Source: Methanomicrobiales archaeon
GTDB taxonomy: Archaea; Halobacteriota; Methanomicrobia; Methanomicrobiales; JACTUA01
DNA length: 16,489 nt
Assembly: GCA_028678635.1 (NCBI GenBank)
Contig: JAJRDC010000194.1
Location: 1-16,489, forward strand
Direction of reading: 5' to 3'
Shown here piece by piece: positions 1-9,363 of the stretch. A model generated the notes under the pieces. It made no database searches. It was not told the origin of the DNA and saw only the letters and a program-made list of their open reading frames with translations. The translations under genes and the position numbers were made by a program. How positions within the stretch are numbered: position 1 is the stretch's first letter; the number at the start of each line of letters is the position of its first letter.

Positions 1-1
1 C

Positions 2-3000
2 AACCTCATGGCCTGGTACCTGCAGGGACGCCACCTCTGTGCCCTGGGAAGGGACCAGGAGGCGGTGGAGGCCTTCCGGAAGGTCCTGGAACTGGATGCC
101 CGGCACGCGGATGCCCTCCTCATGGCCGGCCTGGCACTGAACCGCCTCGGCAGGCATGAGAAAGCGCTGGAAGCCCTAGAGCGGGCCCTCCGGGAGCGGC
201 CGGAGGAGGCCCGGGCATGGCTGGGACGGGGTATTGCCGAGAAGGAGCTGGGGCGCAACGCCGACGCCGTCGCATCCTTTGACCGGGTTCTCTCCCTGGA
301 GCCCGGGAATGCCACGGCGTGGCACGGGCGGGGGATCGCCCTCAACCGGATGGGACGGTTCGATGAGGCCCTAACCTCCTTTGACGAGGCGGTGGCCCGG
401 GATCCCGGGAACCTAGAGGGATGGTTTGTCAGGGGATGCATCCAGAACCAGCTGGAGCGGTATACCGACGCGGTGGAATCCTTCGGCAGGGTGACCGACC
501 GGGACCCGCGCCACGCCCAGGCCTGGTACAACCGGGCCGCGGCCCTGTACCAGCTCCAGAGGTACGAGGAGTCCCGGGACGCCAGCCGGAAAGCCCTGGA
601 GGCGGACCCCGGTCATACGAAGGCCTGGTACAACCTGGGGCTCTCCCTGAACCAGCGGGGAGAGTGGGGGGAGGCCGTGGAGGCCTTCGACCGGGTGCTG
701 AAAGGGGAACCGGCGAATGCCCACGCCTGGTACAACCGGGGCTGGGCCCTCTCGGCCCTGGAGCGGTTCCCTGAGGCGGTGGAGTCCTTTGACCGGGCAC
801 TGGCCATTGACCCGGGCGACACCGCATCCTGGTACCACAAGGGATTCGCGCTCTTCCGGCTGGGACGGTTCGGGGAAGCGGTCCCCTGTTTCGACAGGGT
901 GACGGCACGGACACCGGAGGATGCCAAATCCTGGTACTACCGGGGGCTCTCGCTCGCCGGGGATGGCCGGGCGGAAGAGGCGGTGGCCTCCTTCGAGAAG
1001 GTGCTGCGCCTGGATCCCTCCCATGACGATGCCTGGTACCGCATCGGGTCCATCTTCTTTGATCTCCAGGGATACGCGGAAGCCCTGGACTGCTGCGACC
1101 GGGCCCTGGAGAACCGGCCGGATCACCGGGAGGCGCTGGCCCTCCGGGGCCGCTGCATGGCAGCCCTGGGGAGGGAAGCGGAGGCCGAGGAGATCTTTGC
1201 ACAGGTGACGGCCAGGGACCCGTCGGACACCGGGTCCTGGCTCTCGCTGGCCGGTGCACGGATGGAGCTGGGCCGGTGTGCCGCGGCACTGGAAGCCGCG
1301 AACCGGGCCCTGGAACGAGAACCCGCGTCTCCGGATGCTCTGCACCTGCGGGGCCTGGCACTCTCGCGGATGGGACGGTACCCGGAGGCCCTGGAGGCAT
1401 TTGACCGTTCGCTGAGGGAGGCACCGGGTGCCCCGGACACCCTCTATGAACAGGGTATGGCCTTCCAGGCAGTGGAACGGTACCGGGAAGCCCTGGAATC
1501 CTTCGGGGCCATCACCTCGCAGGATCCCGCCCATGCCCGGGCCTGGTTCCAGTCAGGGATCTGCAGTGAAGCCCTCTCGGAGCCCGCGGAGGCCCTCCAG
1601 GCGTACGAACAAGTGCTGTCACGGGAGCCCGGACATGCCGAGGCCCATGCCCGACGGGGGACCGTGCTGGCCGGCCTGGGCCGGCATCCCGAGGCCGTGG
1701 AAAGCCTGGGGAAAGCCCTGGCCCTGGATCCCGGGAATCCCCGGTACCTGTATCTCCTCGGCAGGGAGCAGCAGCGCGCCGGCAGGTTCGCCGCCTCGGT
1801 CACAATCCTCCGGCAGGCCGTGGAGAAGGAATCCGAAAACAGCGATGCCTGGTATCTCCTGGGGCTCTCCCTCCAGGAACAGGGGAACCCGCAGGATGCC
1901 GTGGATGCCTTTGACCACGGCCTGTTCCTGGATCCCACGCATGCCGAGGCATGGTACCGGCGGGGGATGGCCCTTGAGGGTGCGGGGAGGGAGGAGGCGG
2001 CCCTGGAATCCTACGCCCGGGCTACGGAGATCGATCCATCGCATGCGGCGGCGCTGGCCGCCAGGGGAGCCCTCCTCTTCCGGCGAAAGGAGCAGGCGCC
2101 GGCCCTGGAGGCCTTTGACCGCCTGCTGGAGAAGGATCCCTCATCCGCCCCGGCCCACTACAACCGGGGCTGCGTCCTCTCCGGCCTCCAGCGGTACGAT
2201 GAGGCTGTCCAGGCCTTTGACCGTTCCCTGGAGATCGATCCCGGAAACGCCCTGGCCTGGAACAACCGGGGCGGGGTCCTGATCCACCTGGGGCGGTTCG
2301 CCGAGGCAGAGGAGTCCCTGGACCGGGCGGTCTCCCTGGATCCCGGGAACGGCGGTGCATGGTTCAACCGCGGCCTCGCCCAGGCCGAGCTGAAGCGGTT
2401 GTCGGAGGCCCTGGCATCCTTTGACCGGGCCACCCGGATCGATCACGGGCATGGCGAGGGCTGGTTCCAGAAGGGGCAGGTCCTCCTCTCCCTGGGCCGG
2501 CCCGGGGAGGCAGCCCGGGCTGCGGGAACCTCGCTGGAACTGGATCCCGAGCGCAGCCGGACCTGGCTCCTCATGGGCCAGTCTCTCCTTGCCATGGAAC
2601 GGTATCCTGAGGCGATCACCGCCCTGGACCGGGCCCTCTCCCTGGACCCCGCCCTCCCGGAGGCATGGTTCCTCCGGGGCAGGGCTCTTTCCGCGCTCTC
2701 CGACCACGGGGAAGCGGTGGATTCCTACACCCGGGCCCTGGATCTGGACGCGGGCCTCACCGATGCCAGATACCAGCGTGGCCTGGCCCTCATCGAGCTG
2801 GGCTGGCTCCCCGAGGCGGTGGAATCGCTGGATGCAGTCATCGCGGTCCATGGGGACAGGGACGATGCCTGGTACCACCGCGGCCGGGCCCTGGCTGCTC
2901 GGAGAATGTTCGAGGAGGCATCCGAATCCTTCGGGAAGGCCGCAGAGATCTGCCCGGACCGTGCCGACGCCTGGTTCGGGCGCGGCACCGCGCTCCTGGA

Positions 3001-6000
3001 GATCTCCCGGTACGCGGAGGCGGAGGAGGCCCTGGACCGGGTGATTCGGCTCCAGCCGGATCATGCCCAAGCATGGTACCTCCGGGGCCTCTCTCTGCAG
3101 CACCTGGGACGGCACGCCGAGGCCGCGGATTCGTTCGGTGAGGTGGCCCGCCTCCGGCCGGAGGACGACCAGGCCCTCTTCCTCCGGGGGCTCGCCCTCT
3201 CGGAGCGGGGAAAGGACGAAGAGGCGGTGGACGCCTTCACTCGTTCCCTTGCCGTGCAGCCGGAGAACCTGCAGGCATGGACCGGGAAGGGCCTTGCCCT
3301 CTCCCGGCTGGGCCGCTGGGACGATGCCCTTGAGGCCCTGGACAGGGCCATCTCGCTGGACCCGGATCATGCCCCGGCCTGGTATGAACGGGGCCGGATC
3401 CAGGTGATCCTGGGATTCCCAGACGACGGCTATGCCTCCTTTGAGAGGGTCACCGGCGTGGAACCCGGTCATGCCGGGGCCCTCTATGAGATGGGGAAGA
3501 TACGGGCCTCGGGAGACCCGGAGGGGGCCCTCGCCCTCTTCACCGCTGCCACCGATGCCGATCCCTCCCTCGACGATGCCTGGTACCGGACGGCCACCCT
3601 CCGGCTCGCCCTGGGGCAGCGGGATGAGGCCCTGGCTGCCCTTGACAGGACCGCGGAGCTCCGGCCGGACGATGCCGAGGTGTGGTACAACCGCGGCTGC
3701 ATCCTCTCGGAGCTGGCGCGGTACCCCGAGGCGGTGGAGTCCTTCTCCCGCTCCCTGGACCTTGATCCTGAGAATGCCCCTGCCTGGAACAACAAGGGCG
3801 GCGCCCTCTTCGAGATGGGAGACTTTGCGGATGCCGTGGAGGCCTTCGACAGGGGGACCGCACTGGACCCGTCGCATGCCCCCTCGTGGTACAACAGGGG
3901 TCTCGCCCTGCAGGCATTGGGGCGGCATGCCGACGCCGGGGCCTCCTTCCTCCGGGTCACGGACCTGGACCCGGAGAACACCGGGGCGTCCTACCACCGG
4001 GCCGAGAGCCTGGAAGCCCTGGGGAGGCACCACGAGGCACGGGATGCGGTGGAACGGGTGCTGGAGGCGGATCCCGGGGATCCGCAGGCATGGCTTCTCA
4101 GAGGGACCATCCTCTCCGCCCTGGACCTCCCCGACGAGGCGGCCGCTGCATTCCGCCAGGTGCTCGCCCTGGATCCCGCGGAGGCCCGGGCCTGGTTCTC
4201 CCTTGGGAGGGCACAACGGGCGCTGGGGGACCTGGAGGGGGCGGCGGATTCCTTCCTGCACGGCCTGGCCATCTCCCCGGCTGATACCACTGCCTGGTAC
4301 GATCTGGCCCTCACAGCCTTCTCGGCCGGGAGGTACGGAGAGGCCATCCATCCCCTGACAGAGACCCTGGACCGGGATCCCTCGCACGCCGGGGCCTGGT
4401 ATCACCTGGGCGTGGCGCGCCACCGCGAGGGGGACACCGCAGGGGCCCTGGAAGCCCTGGACCGTGCCCTGGACCTGGCCCCCGGGGATGCACAGGCCTG
4501 GATGGAGAAGGGCCGTGTCCTCACGGACACCGGCCGGTACGGGGAGGCCACGGACGCCTTTGCCCGGGCAGGGGATCTCCTTCCCGGGGACGCGGAACCG
4601 TGGTTCAGCCGGGCCGGTTCGCTTCAGTCGGCAGGGAACCTGGAGGGGGCGCTCAGCGCCATCGGCGAAGCCCTGGAGCGGGACGGGGAACCGGCACGCT
4701 TCTGGCACCTGAAAGGGATCCTCCTTGCCGGCCTGGGGAGGGACGACGAGGCCGCCCTTGTCCTTGCCACGGCTCTCATGAAGGAGCCGACCGATATCCC
4801 GCTTCTTTCGGACCTGGGGGCCGTGTTCCGCCGGCTCTCCCGGTACCGGGAGGCCGGCGAGGTGTACGACCGTGCCCTCCGGGAAAGGCCCGAAGATCCA
4901 TCCCTCCTTGCTGACCGGGGGACCGTGGCCCTCGCAGAGGGGGATGCCGCCACGGCGGCGGATGCCCTGGAAGCCTCCGTGGCCCTCCAGCCGGACCAGG
5001 CAGAGGCCTGGCTCCGGCTGGGGGAGGCCCGTGAGGGACTGGAGCGGTACGACGACGCTGCCGAGGCCTACCGTGCTGCCCTCCGGATCCAGCCGGACTC
5101 ACCCGGCATCTGGATCCGGATGGGCCACCTCCTGGCCAGGTCCCGCCGGTGCGACGAGGCCGTGGAGGCCCTCCGTCAGGGGCTGGCCCAGGAGCCGGAT
5201 CACCCGGAGGAATGGCACCTGCTGGGCCGGGTGGAGATGGCAAGGGGCGAGGACGAACAGGCCGTCGAGGCGCTGGACCAGGGCCTCGCCGTGTCACCCG
5301 GCCACGCCGGCATGCTCTGCGAACGGGGAACAGCCCTCCATGCCATGGGCAGGACCGAGGAGGCTGCCCGGTCCTTTGCCGAATGCAGCCGTGCCGATCC
5401 CGGCCATCCCGGTGCCAGCGCAGCCCTGGGGATCTGCCGGGAGGAGATGGGGCAGTATGCCGAAGCCGAGGAGGCCTATCTCTGTGCGGTGGAGATCGCC
5501 CCGGAGAACCCGGACCTCTGGCTGAGGCTGGGCACGGTCAGGATGCAGGAGGGACGCCTCCGGGAGGCAGGGGAAGCCCTTGACCGGCGGATCGCGCTCC
5601 TGCCCCGTGATGCCGCGGCCTGGGAGCTGAAGGGGCAGTGCCTGCTCTCGGCAGGGGACGCGGGCGCCGCATCGGAGGCGCTCGTGAGAGCCGTGGAGTC
5701 GGAGCCGGGTGCCGCCGGGGCCTGGGAGGCACTGGGCCGGTCACTGGAGATGCAGGAGCGGTTCCCTGAGGCAGCGGAAGCGTATGCCCGCCTGGTCACC
5801 CTGGACCCCATGGGGGCAGAGGGCTGGCTCCGGAAGGGGAACAGCGAGTTCAAGATCCAGCACTACGCGGATGCGGCGGCATCCCTGGCCGAGGGGCTGG
5901 CGATCGTTCCCGGGACATCGGAGGCCTGGTCCCAGCTGGGAGAGTCGCTCCTTGAGCTGGACAGGTTCGACGAGGCGGTGGACGCCTTTGCCCAGGCGGT

Positions 6001-9000
6001 GAACCTGGAGCCCGACGCGCCGGAACCGTGGTTCCGGCGGGGATCGGCCCTCCAGCGCCTCGGCAGGATCCTGGAGGCCATTGAGGATTACGACCGTGCC
6101 CTGGAGGTCTCACCTTCCCACGCGGGTGCACTGATCCGGCGGGGTATCGCCTACCGGGAGCTGGGGAACCCCGAGGAGGCGGTGGCTTCCTTCGAGGCGG
6201 CGGTGCCCCATGTAGAGGGTGATCCCGCCCTCTGGTGGCAGCTGGGGATCACCCGGGAGGAACTGGGTGAGATCCGCGAAGCGGCCGATGCCTACCGGCA
6301 CATGCTGGAGAAGGAACCCGGTGAACCACGGGCCCGCTACCGGCTGGCCTCCTGCCTGGAAGGGCTCGGGAACCATACCGAGGCACTGGAGCTGCTGGAC
6401 GGGCTCCTGGAGGAGGACAGCGAAGATGCAGATGTCTGGTTCGAGAAGGGTACCATCCTGATGGTGCTGGCCCGGAACGACGAGGCACTGGAAGCCTTTA
6501 CCCGGGCGGCGTCCCTGGACCCCGGGAATGCCATGGCCTACTACCAGAAGGGGCTGGCCTTCCGGTCCCTCTCCCGGGACCAGGAAGCGGTGGGTGCCTT
6601 CGAAATGGCCCTCATGACACGGTCCGACAATCCCCAGGCATGGTTCCAGAAGGGGGCCGCCCTGGCAGCCCTGGGCAGGCACGGGGAGGCAGCCGATGCC
6701 TTTGCCGACGTCCTGGCCCTGGACCCCGGCCACACCCTGGCACTCGCAGGACGGGGCGAGGCCCTCCTCTCCCTGGACCGGATCCCGGAGGCGCTGGAGG
6801 TACTGGATACCGCCGTGGCAAAGGCGCCTGCCTTTGACCGGGCCTGGCTCCTCAGGGGCACCGCCCTCTCCCGCCTGGAGCGGTGGGACGAGGCCGCGGC
6901 CTCCTTCTCCCGTGCCCTGGAGCTGGTTCCCGAGGATTCGGAGGCATGGTACCGGAAGGCCTCCTGCGAGCTGGCCCTTGGCCGCCACGGCGATGCCCTG
7001 GCCTCCGCCGACCAGGGGCTCCTCCACGGGCCGGAGCGGGGGGACCTCAGGTACCTGAGGGGCGCCGCCCTGCTGGGCCTGGGCAGGCCGGAAGAGGCGG
7101 CCGGTGCGATCCGGGAGGCCCTGTCCCTGGGCTACGACGCGGCCCCTGCCCATCTCCGGCTGGGACAGGCCCTCTCCGCCCTGAACGATCATGAGGGGGC
7201 GGCGGAGGCCTTCCGGATCCACGTGGAACGGGAACCGGAAGACAGGGGGGGGTGGTACCTGCGGGGTCTCTCCCTGTCGATGCTCGGGCGCCGGGAGGAG
7301 GCCGAGGAGGCATTCCGCCGCGTGCTCTCCCTGGATCCCGGGTCCGAGGAGGCGCACCTCCAGCTGGGCCGGGCACTCCAGGAGCAGGGCCGTCACGACG
7401 AGGCCCTCCCGGTCCTCAAGAAGGCCCTGAAGATCAATGCCCGGAACGCCACGGCCTGGCACCACGCCGCCACCTCCCTCTTCCGGCTGGGCAGGGGCGG
7501 GGAGGCGGTTCGTGCCCTTGATCGTGCCCTCAGGCTCCAGCCCGACAATCCCGATGCATGGTATGACCGGGGCTGTGTCCTCTCTTCCCAGGGAAAGTTC
7601 GGGGAAGCGGTGGAATCGTTTGACCGGACCCTGCAGCTCGCGCCGGGCCACGTGCCTGCCCTGAACAACCGGGGCGGGGCTCTCTTTGCCCTGGGTCGCC
7701 TCTCCGAGGCAGAGCAGGCGTACGGACAGGCCCTCACCCGGGATCCCGGGAACTCCCAGGCATGGTACAACCTGGGCCTCGTGCAGGACGAGCAGGGCCT
7801 CCATGACACGGCCCTCACCTCCATCGGCCGGTCCCTCTCCATCGACGGGGGCACGGCGGCTGCCTGGAGGGACCAGGGCAGGGTGCTGCGTGAACTGGGG
7901 AGGTATGCGGAGGCAGTGGCTTCCTACGACCAGGCCCTCTCGCGGGACGATACCGACGGCACCGCCTGGTACGGGCGGGGCCTTGCCCTGGAGGCAGAGG
8001 GTTCCACGGAGAAAGCCCTGGCCTCCTTTGACCGGGCCGCGGACCTTGCTCCTGACGAAGCCGGGGTCTTCTTCCACCGGGGCTGCATCCTTGCCTCGCT
8101 GGGAAGGAACCGGGAAGCGGCGTCATCCCTTGACAAGTCCCTCTCCCTGGATCCCACGGATGCAGAGGCATGCCTCCGGCTCGCCCTTGTGCTCCGTGAT
8201 ACGGGGGAGGAGGAGGCGGCTCTCGCTGCCTTTGACCGGGCCCTGCAGCTCCAGTCGGCCCTTCCAGCTGCCTGGTTCGGCCGGGGGCTTTCCCTCCTTG
8301 CCCTCTCCCGGTTCGACGAGGCCGCATCCTCCTTTGAGCGGGCCCTGGAGGGTTCGCCCGAGGATGGGGGTGCCTGGCATAACCTGGGCTATGCCCGTCT
8401 CCAGGCGGGCCGGAACCAGGAGGCCGCCGATGCGTTCACCCGTGCCCTCTCCCTTGACCCGGCGAGCGCCCCATCCCTGGCCCTCAGGGGCTCTGCCCTG
8501 GACCTGGCCGGAAGGCACGGCGATGCCCTCCCCGACCTGGAACAGGCCGCAGCCATCTTGCCCGGCGATCCCGGCGTGGCGTCATCCCTGGGCTGGACCC
8601 TCCTCCACCTGAAACGGGGGGAGGAGGCGGCCGCATGGTTCGAGAAGGCCATCGCTGCAAAGCCCGGTGACGGCGGGGCCTGGCTCGGGTACGCCGCCGC
8701 CCGGGACCTGGCAGGGCAGGCGGAAGCGGCGCTTGCGATCCTGGACCGGGCGGTGGAGGCGGTACCGGACAGCCCCTCCCTCTGGAACGCCCGGGGGGCG
8801 CTCCTCTTCCGATTGGACCGGACCGGCGAAGCGGTGGCCTCCTTCCAAGAGGTGGTGGGGGTGGACCCGACCCATGCCACGGGATGGTTCAACCTGGGCT
8901 CTGCCCTGGACCGGGCCGGGCGGTTTACCGAGGCGGCGGAAGCCTACGAGCGATCCCTGGTCCTCAACCCCGGCGATCCCCGCGCCTGGATCAACAGGGG

Positions 9001-9193
9001 AGGGACCCTGGTCAGGCTGGAGCAGTACGGGGAAGCCCTCCGGTGCCTGGACCGTGCCGTGGAGCTGGCCCCCGAGGACGCCGCGGCCTGGAACAACCGG
9101 GGACTGGCCCTCAGGCACCTGGGGAAGAAGCGGGAAGCGTCCGCCGCCTTCCGGAGGGCTCGGAACCTGGATCCCTCCCTTGGCCAGGCCTGA
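2..9193 (+). CDS. Giant all-TPR (tetratricopeptide repeat) protein, 5' end outside the window
   Basis: The frame is open from the first base to TGA at 9191-9193 and encodes at least 3061 residues after the first Met (position 8). From residue 2 (Ala-Trp-Tyr) the protein divides into 90 consecutive 34-residue units with TPR consensus residues: W at unit position 2, G at 6, A at 18, F/L at 22, A at 25, P at 30. The only register change is unit 35 (nt 3479-3577), which has 33 residues. The residues before the Met (Asn-Leu-Met-Ala-Trp-Tyr) match the end of another repeat, so that Met is probably internal and the gene starts upstream. No enzymatic domain, membrane segment or C-terminal capping helix is visible; the protein stops about one residue after a complete repeat. 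TPR arrays form right-handed superhelices that bind proteins or peptides, so a scaffold or assembly role is inferred. Partner, localisation and promoter are not visible. Confidence 0.95.
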   Translation, partial: NLMAWYLQGRHLCALGRDQEAVEAFRKVLELDARHADALLMAGLALNRLGRHEKALEALERALRERPEEARAWLGRGIAEKELGRNADAVASFDRVLSLEPGNATAWHGRGIALNRMGRFDEALTSFDEAVARDPGNLEGWFVRGCIQNQLERYTDAVESFGRVTDRDPRHAQAWYNRAAALYQLQRYEESRDASRKALEADPGHTKAWYNLGLSLNQRGEWGEAVEAFDRVLKGEPANAHAWYNRGWALSALERFPEAVESFDRALAIDPGDTASWYHKGFALFRLGRFGEAVPCFDRVTARTPEDAKSWYYRGLSLAGDGRAEEAVASFEKVLRLDPSHDDAWYRIGSIFFDLQGYAEALDCCDRALENRPDHREALALRGRCMAALGREAEAEEIFAQVTARDPSDTGSWLSLAGARMELGRCAAALEAANRALEREPASPDALHLRGLALSRMGRYPEALEAFDRSLREAPGAPDTLYEQGMAFQAVERYREALESFGAITSQDPAHARAWFQSGICSEALSEPAEALQAYEQVLSREPGHAEAHARRGTVLAGLGRHPEAVESLGKALALDPGNPRYLYLLGREQQRAGRFAASVTILRQAVEKESENSDAWYLLGLSLQEQGNPQDAVDAFDHGLFLDPTHAEAWYRRGMALEGAGREEAALESYARATEIDPSHAAALAARGALLFRRKEQAPALEAFDRLLEKDPSSAPAHYNRGCVLSGLQRYDEAVQAFDRSLEIDPGNALAWNNRGGVLIHLGRFAEAEESLDRAVSLDPGNGGAWFNRGLAQAELKRLSEALASFDRATRIDHGHGEGWFQKGQVLLSLGRPGEAARAAGTSLELDPERSRTWLLMGQSLLAMERYPEAITALDRALSLDPALPEAWFLRGRALSALSDHGEAVDSYTRALDLDAGLTDARYQRGLALIELGWLPEAVESLDAVIAVHGDRDDAWYHRGRALAARRMFEEASESFGKAAEICPDRADAWFGRGTALLEISRYAEAEEALDRVIRLQPDHAQAWYLRGLSLQHLGRHAEAADSFGEVARLRPEDDQALFLRGLALSERGKDEEAVDAFTRSLAVQPENLQAWTGKGLALSRLGRWDDALEALDRAISLDPDHAPAWYERGRIQVILGFPDDGYASFERVTGVEPGHAGALYEMGKIRASGDPEGALALFTAATDADPSLDDAWYRTATLRLALGQRDEALAALDRTAELRPDDAEVWYNRGCILSELARYPEAVESFSRSLDLDPENAPAWNNKGGALFEMGDFADAVEAFDRGTALDPSHAPSWYNRGLALQALGRHADAGASFLRVTDLDPENTGASYHRAESLEALGRHHEARDAVERVLEADPGDPQAWLLRGTILSALDLPDEAAAAFRQVLALDPAEARAWFSLGRAQRALGDLEGAADSFLHGLAISPADTTAWYDLALTAFSAGRYGEAIHPLTETLDRDPSHAGAWYHLGVARHREGDTAGALEALDRALDLAPGDAQAWMEKGRVLTDTGRYGEATDAFARAGDLLPGDAEPWFSRAGSLQSAGNLEGALSAIGEALERDGEPARFWHLKGILLAGLGRDDEAALVLATALMKEPTDIPLLSDLGAVFRRLSRYREAGEVYDRALRERPEDPSLLADRGTVALAEGDAATAADALEASVALQPDQAEAWLRLGEAREGLERYDDAAEAYRAALRIQPDSPGIWIRMGHLLARSRRCDEAVEALRQGLAQEPDHPEEWHLLGRVEMARGEDEQAVEALDQGLAVSPGHAGMLCERGTALHAMGRTEEAARSFAECSRADPGHPGASAALGICREEMGQYAEAEEAYLCAVEIAPENPDLWLRLGTVRMQEGRLREAGEALDRRIALLPRDAAAWELKGQCLLSAGDAGAASEALVRAVESEPGAAGAWEALGRSLEMQERFPEAAEAYARLVTLDPMGAEGWLRKGNSEFKIQHYADAAASLAEGLAIVPGTSEAWSQLGESLLELDRFDEAVDAFAQAVNLEPDAPEPWFRRGSALQRLGRILEAIEDYDRALEVSPSHAGALIRRGIAYRELGNPEEAVASFEAAVPHVEGDPALWWQLGITREELGEIREAADAYRHMLEKEPGEPRARYRLASCLEGLGNHTEALELLDGLLEEDSEDADVWFEKGTILMVLARNDEALEAFTRAASLDPGNAMAYYQKGLAFRSLSRDQEAVGAFEMALMTRSDNPQAWFQKGAALAALGRHGEAADAFADVLALDPGHTLALAGRGEALLSLDRIPEALEVLDTAVAKAPAFDRAWLLRGTALSRLERWDEAAASFSRALELVPEDSEAWYRKASCELALGRHGDALASADQGLLHGPERGDLRYLRGAALLGLGRPEEAAGAIREALSLGYDAAPAHLRLGQALSALNDHEGAAEAFRIHVEREPEDRGGWYLRGLSLSMLGRREEAEEAFRRVLSLDPGSEEAHLQLGRALQEQGRHDEALPVLKKALKINARNATAWHHAATSLFRLGRGGEAVRALDRALRLQPDNPDAWYDRGCVLSSQGKFGEAVESFDRTLQLAPGHVPALNNRGGALFALGRLSEAEQAYGQALTRDPGNSQAWYNLGLVQDEQGLHDTALTSIGRSLSIDGGTAAAWRDQGRVLRELGRYAEAVASYDQALSRDDTDGTAWYGRGLALEAEGSTEKALASFDRAADLAPDEAGVFFHRGCILASLGRNREAASSLDKSLSLDPTDAEACLRLALVLRDTGEEEAALAAFDRALQLQSALPAAWFGRGLSLLALSRFDEAASSFERALEGSPEDGGAWHNLGYARLQAGRNQEAADAFTRALSLDPASAPSLALRGSALDLAGRHGDALPDLEQAAAILPGDPGVASSLGWTLLHLKRGEEAAAWFEKAIAAKPGDGGAWLGYAAARDLAGQAEAALAILDRAVEAVPDSPSLWNARGALLFRLDRTGEAVASFQEVVGVDPTHATGWFNLGSALDRAGRFTEAAEAYERSLVLNPGDPRAWINRGGTLVRLEQYGEALRCLDRAVELAPEDAAAWNNRGLALRHLGKKREASAAFRRARNLDPSLGQA
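11..9193 (+). repeat. Tandem array of 90 TPR-coding units of 102 bp
   Basis: The DNA is a 102 bp periodic array inside the TPR gene. Unit boundaries fall every 102 bp from position 11 except for a 99 bp unit at 3479-3577. Units are diverged in sequence but keep recurring codons for Ala-Trp-Tyr, Asp/Glu-Ala and Leu-Asp-Pro. Three three-unit blocks resemble each other more than the average: 2153-2458, 3680-3985 and 7556-7861. This suggests that some expansion happened by duplication of several repeats at once. Confidence 0.9.
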
Positions 9194-9246
9194 AGGCCAG
9201 CGGGTGGGGAGCGGTGGGGGCCATCCACCTCTCCCACCGTTCTTCT

Positions 9247-9286
9247 CACAGTCGTTCCGGCCTTTCGATACCTTCAAGAGACTGTG
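9247..9286. repeat. Inverted repeat CACAGTC...GACTGTG in the TPR-arfC gap
   Basis: CACAGTC (9247-9253) is the exact reverse complement of GACTGTG (9280-9286), with a 26-base spacer. It lies 54 bases after the TPR stop codon and just upstream of the TATA-like box of arfC. It could be a factor-binding site or a weak 3' hairpin of the TPR transcript. With 7 bp arms and a long spacer, chance is quite possible. Confidence 0.3.
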
Positions 9287-9290
9287 CCGG

Positions 9291-9298
9291 TAATATAG
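9291..9298 (+). promoter_or_regulatory. Candidate TATA box of arfC
   Basis: TAATATAG is the most AT-rich octamer between the TPR gene and arfC. Archaeal transcription usually starts about 22-27 bases downstream of the box, which would put the start near 9316-9323, inside the left arm of the following inverted repeat, and leave a leader of about 40-48 bases. No better box is seen in this gap. Confidence 0.45.
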
Positions 9299-9309
9299 TG
9301 GTTTGCCCC

Positions 9310-9346
9310 GGATTCCTGCGGGTATTGGTCCATTCCCGCAGAATCC
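9310..9346. promoter_or_regulatory. Bulged 12 bp inverted repeat in the arfC promoter/leader
   Basis: The left arm GGATTCCTGCGGG (9310-9322) pairs with CCCGCAGAATCC (9335-9346) over 12 base pairs with a single bulged C and a 12-base loop. It ends 17 bases before the arfC ATG and overlaps the transcription start predicted from the TATA-like box. That position fits either a repressor operator covering the start site or a 5' leader hairpin. Archaeal riboflavin genes are controlled in many lineages by RbkR, a regulator fused to or encoding riboflavin kinase; assigning this site to RbkR is only inference. Confidence 0.5.
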
Positions 9347-9363
9347 TCGAAGGCAGTGTCACC

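Noticed and set aside
413..9277. Very long open frames antisense to the TPR gene, for example 2141-4708 (-) of 855 codons and 6110-8077 (-) of 655 codons
   Set aside because: They mirror the 102 bp repeat of the TPR gene. High GC and constant codon choice remove stops from the opposite strand, and the products are low-complexity Pro/Gly/Arg sequence with no recognisable domain.
8884..9363. N-terminal extension of ArfC into the TPR region, starting at ATG 8884
   Set aside because: The extension is TPR coding sequence read out of frame. The enzyme family begins at the V-T-V-N-L-A-M-S-A-D-G segment directly after ATG 9364.
9301..9363. FMN riboswitch in the arfC leader
   Set aside because: The segment is too short and holds a single hairpin; the conserved multi-helix FMN aptamer is not present.
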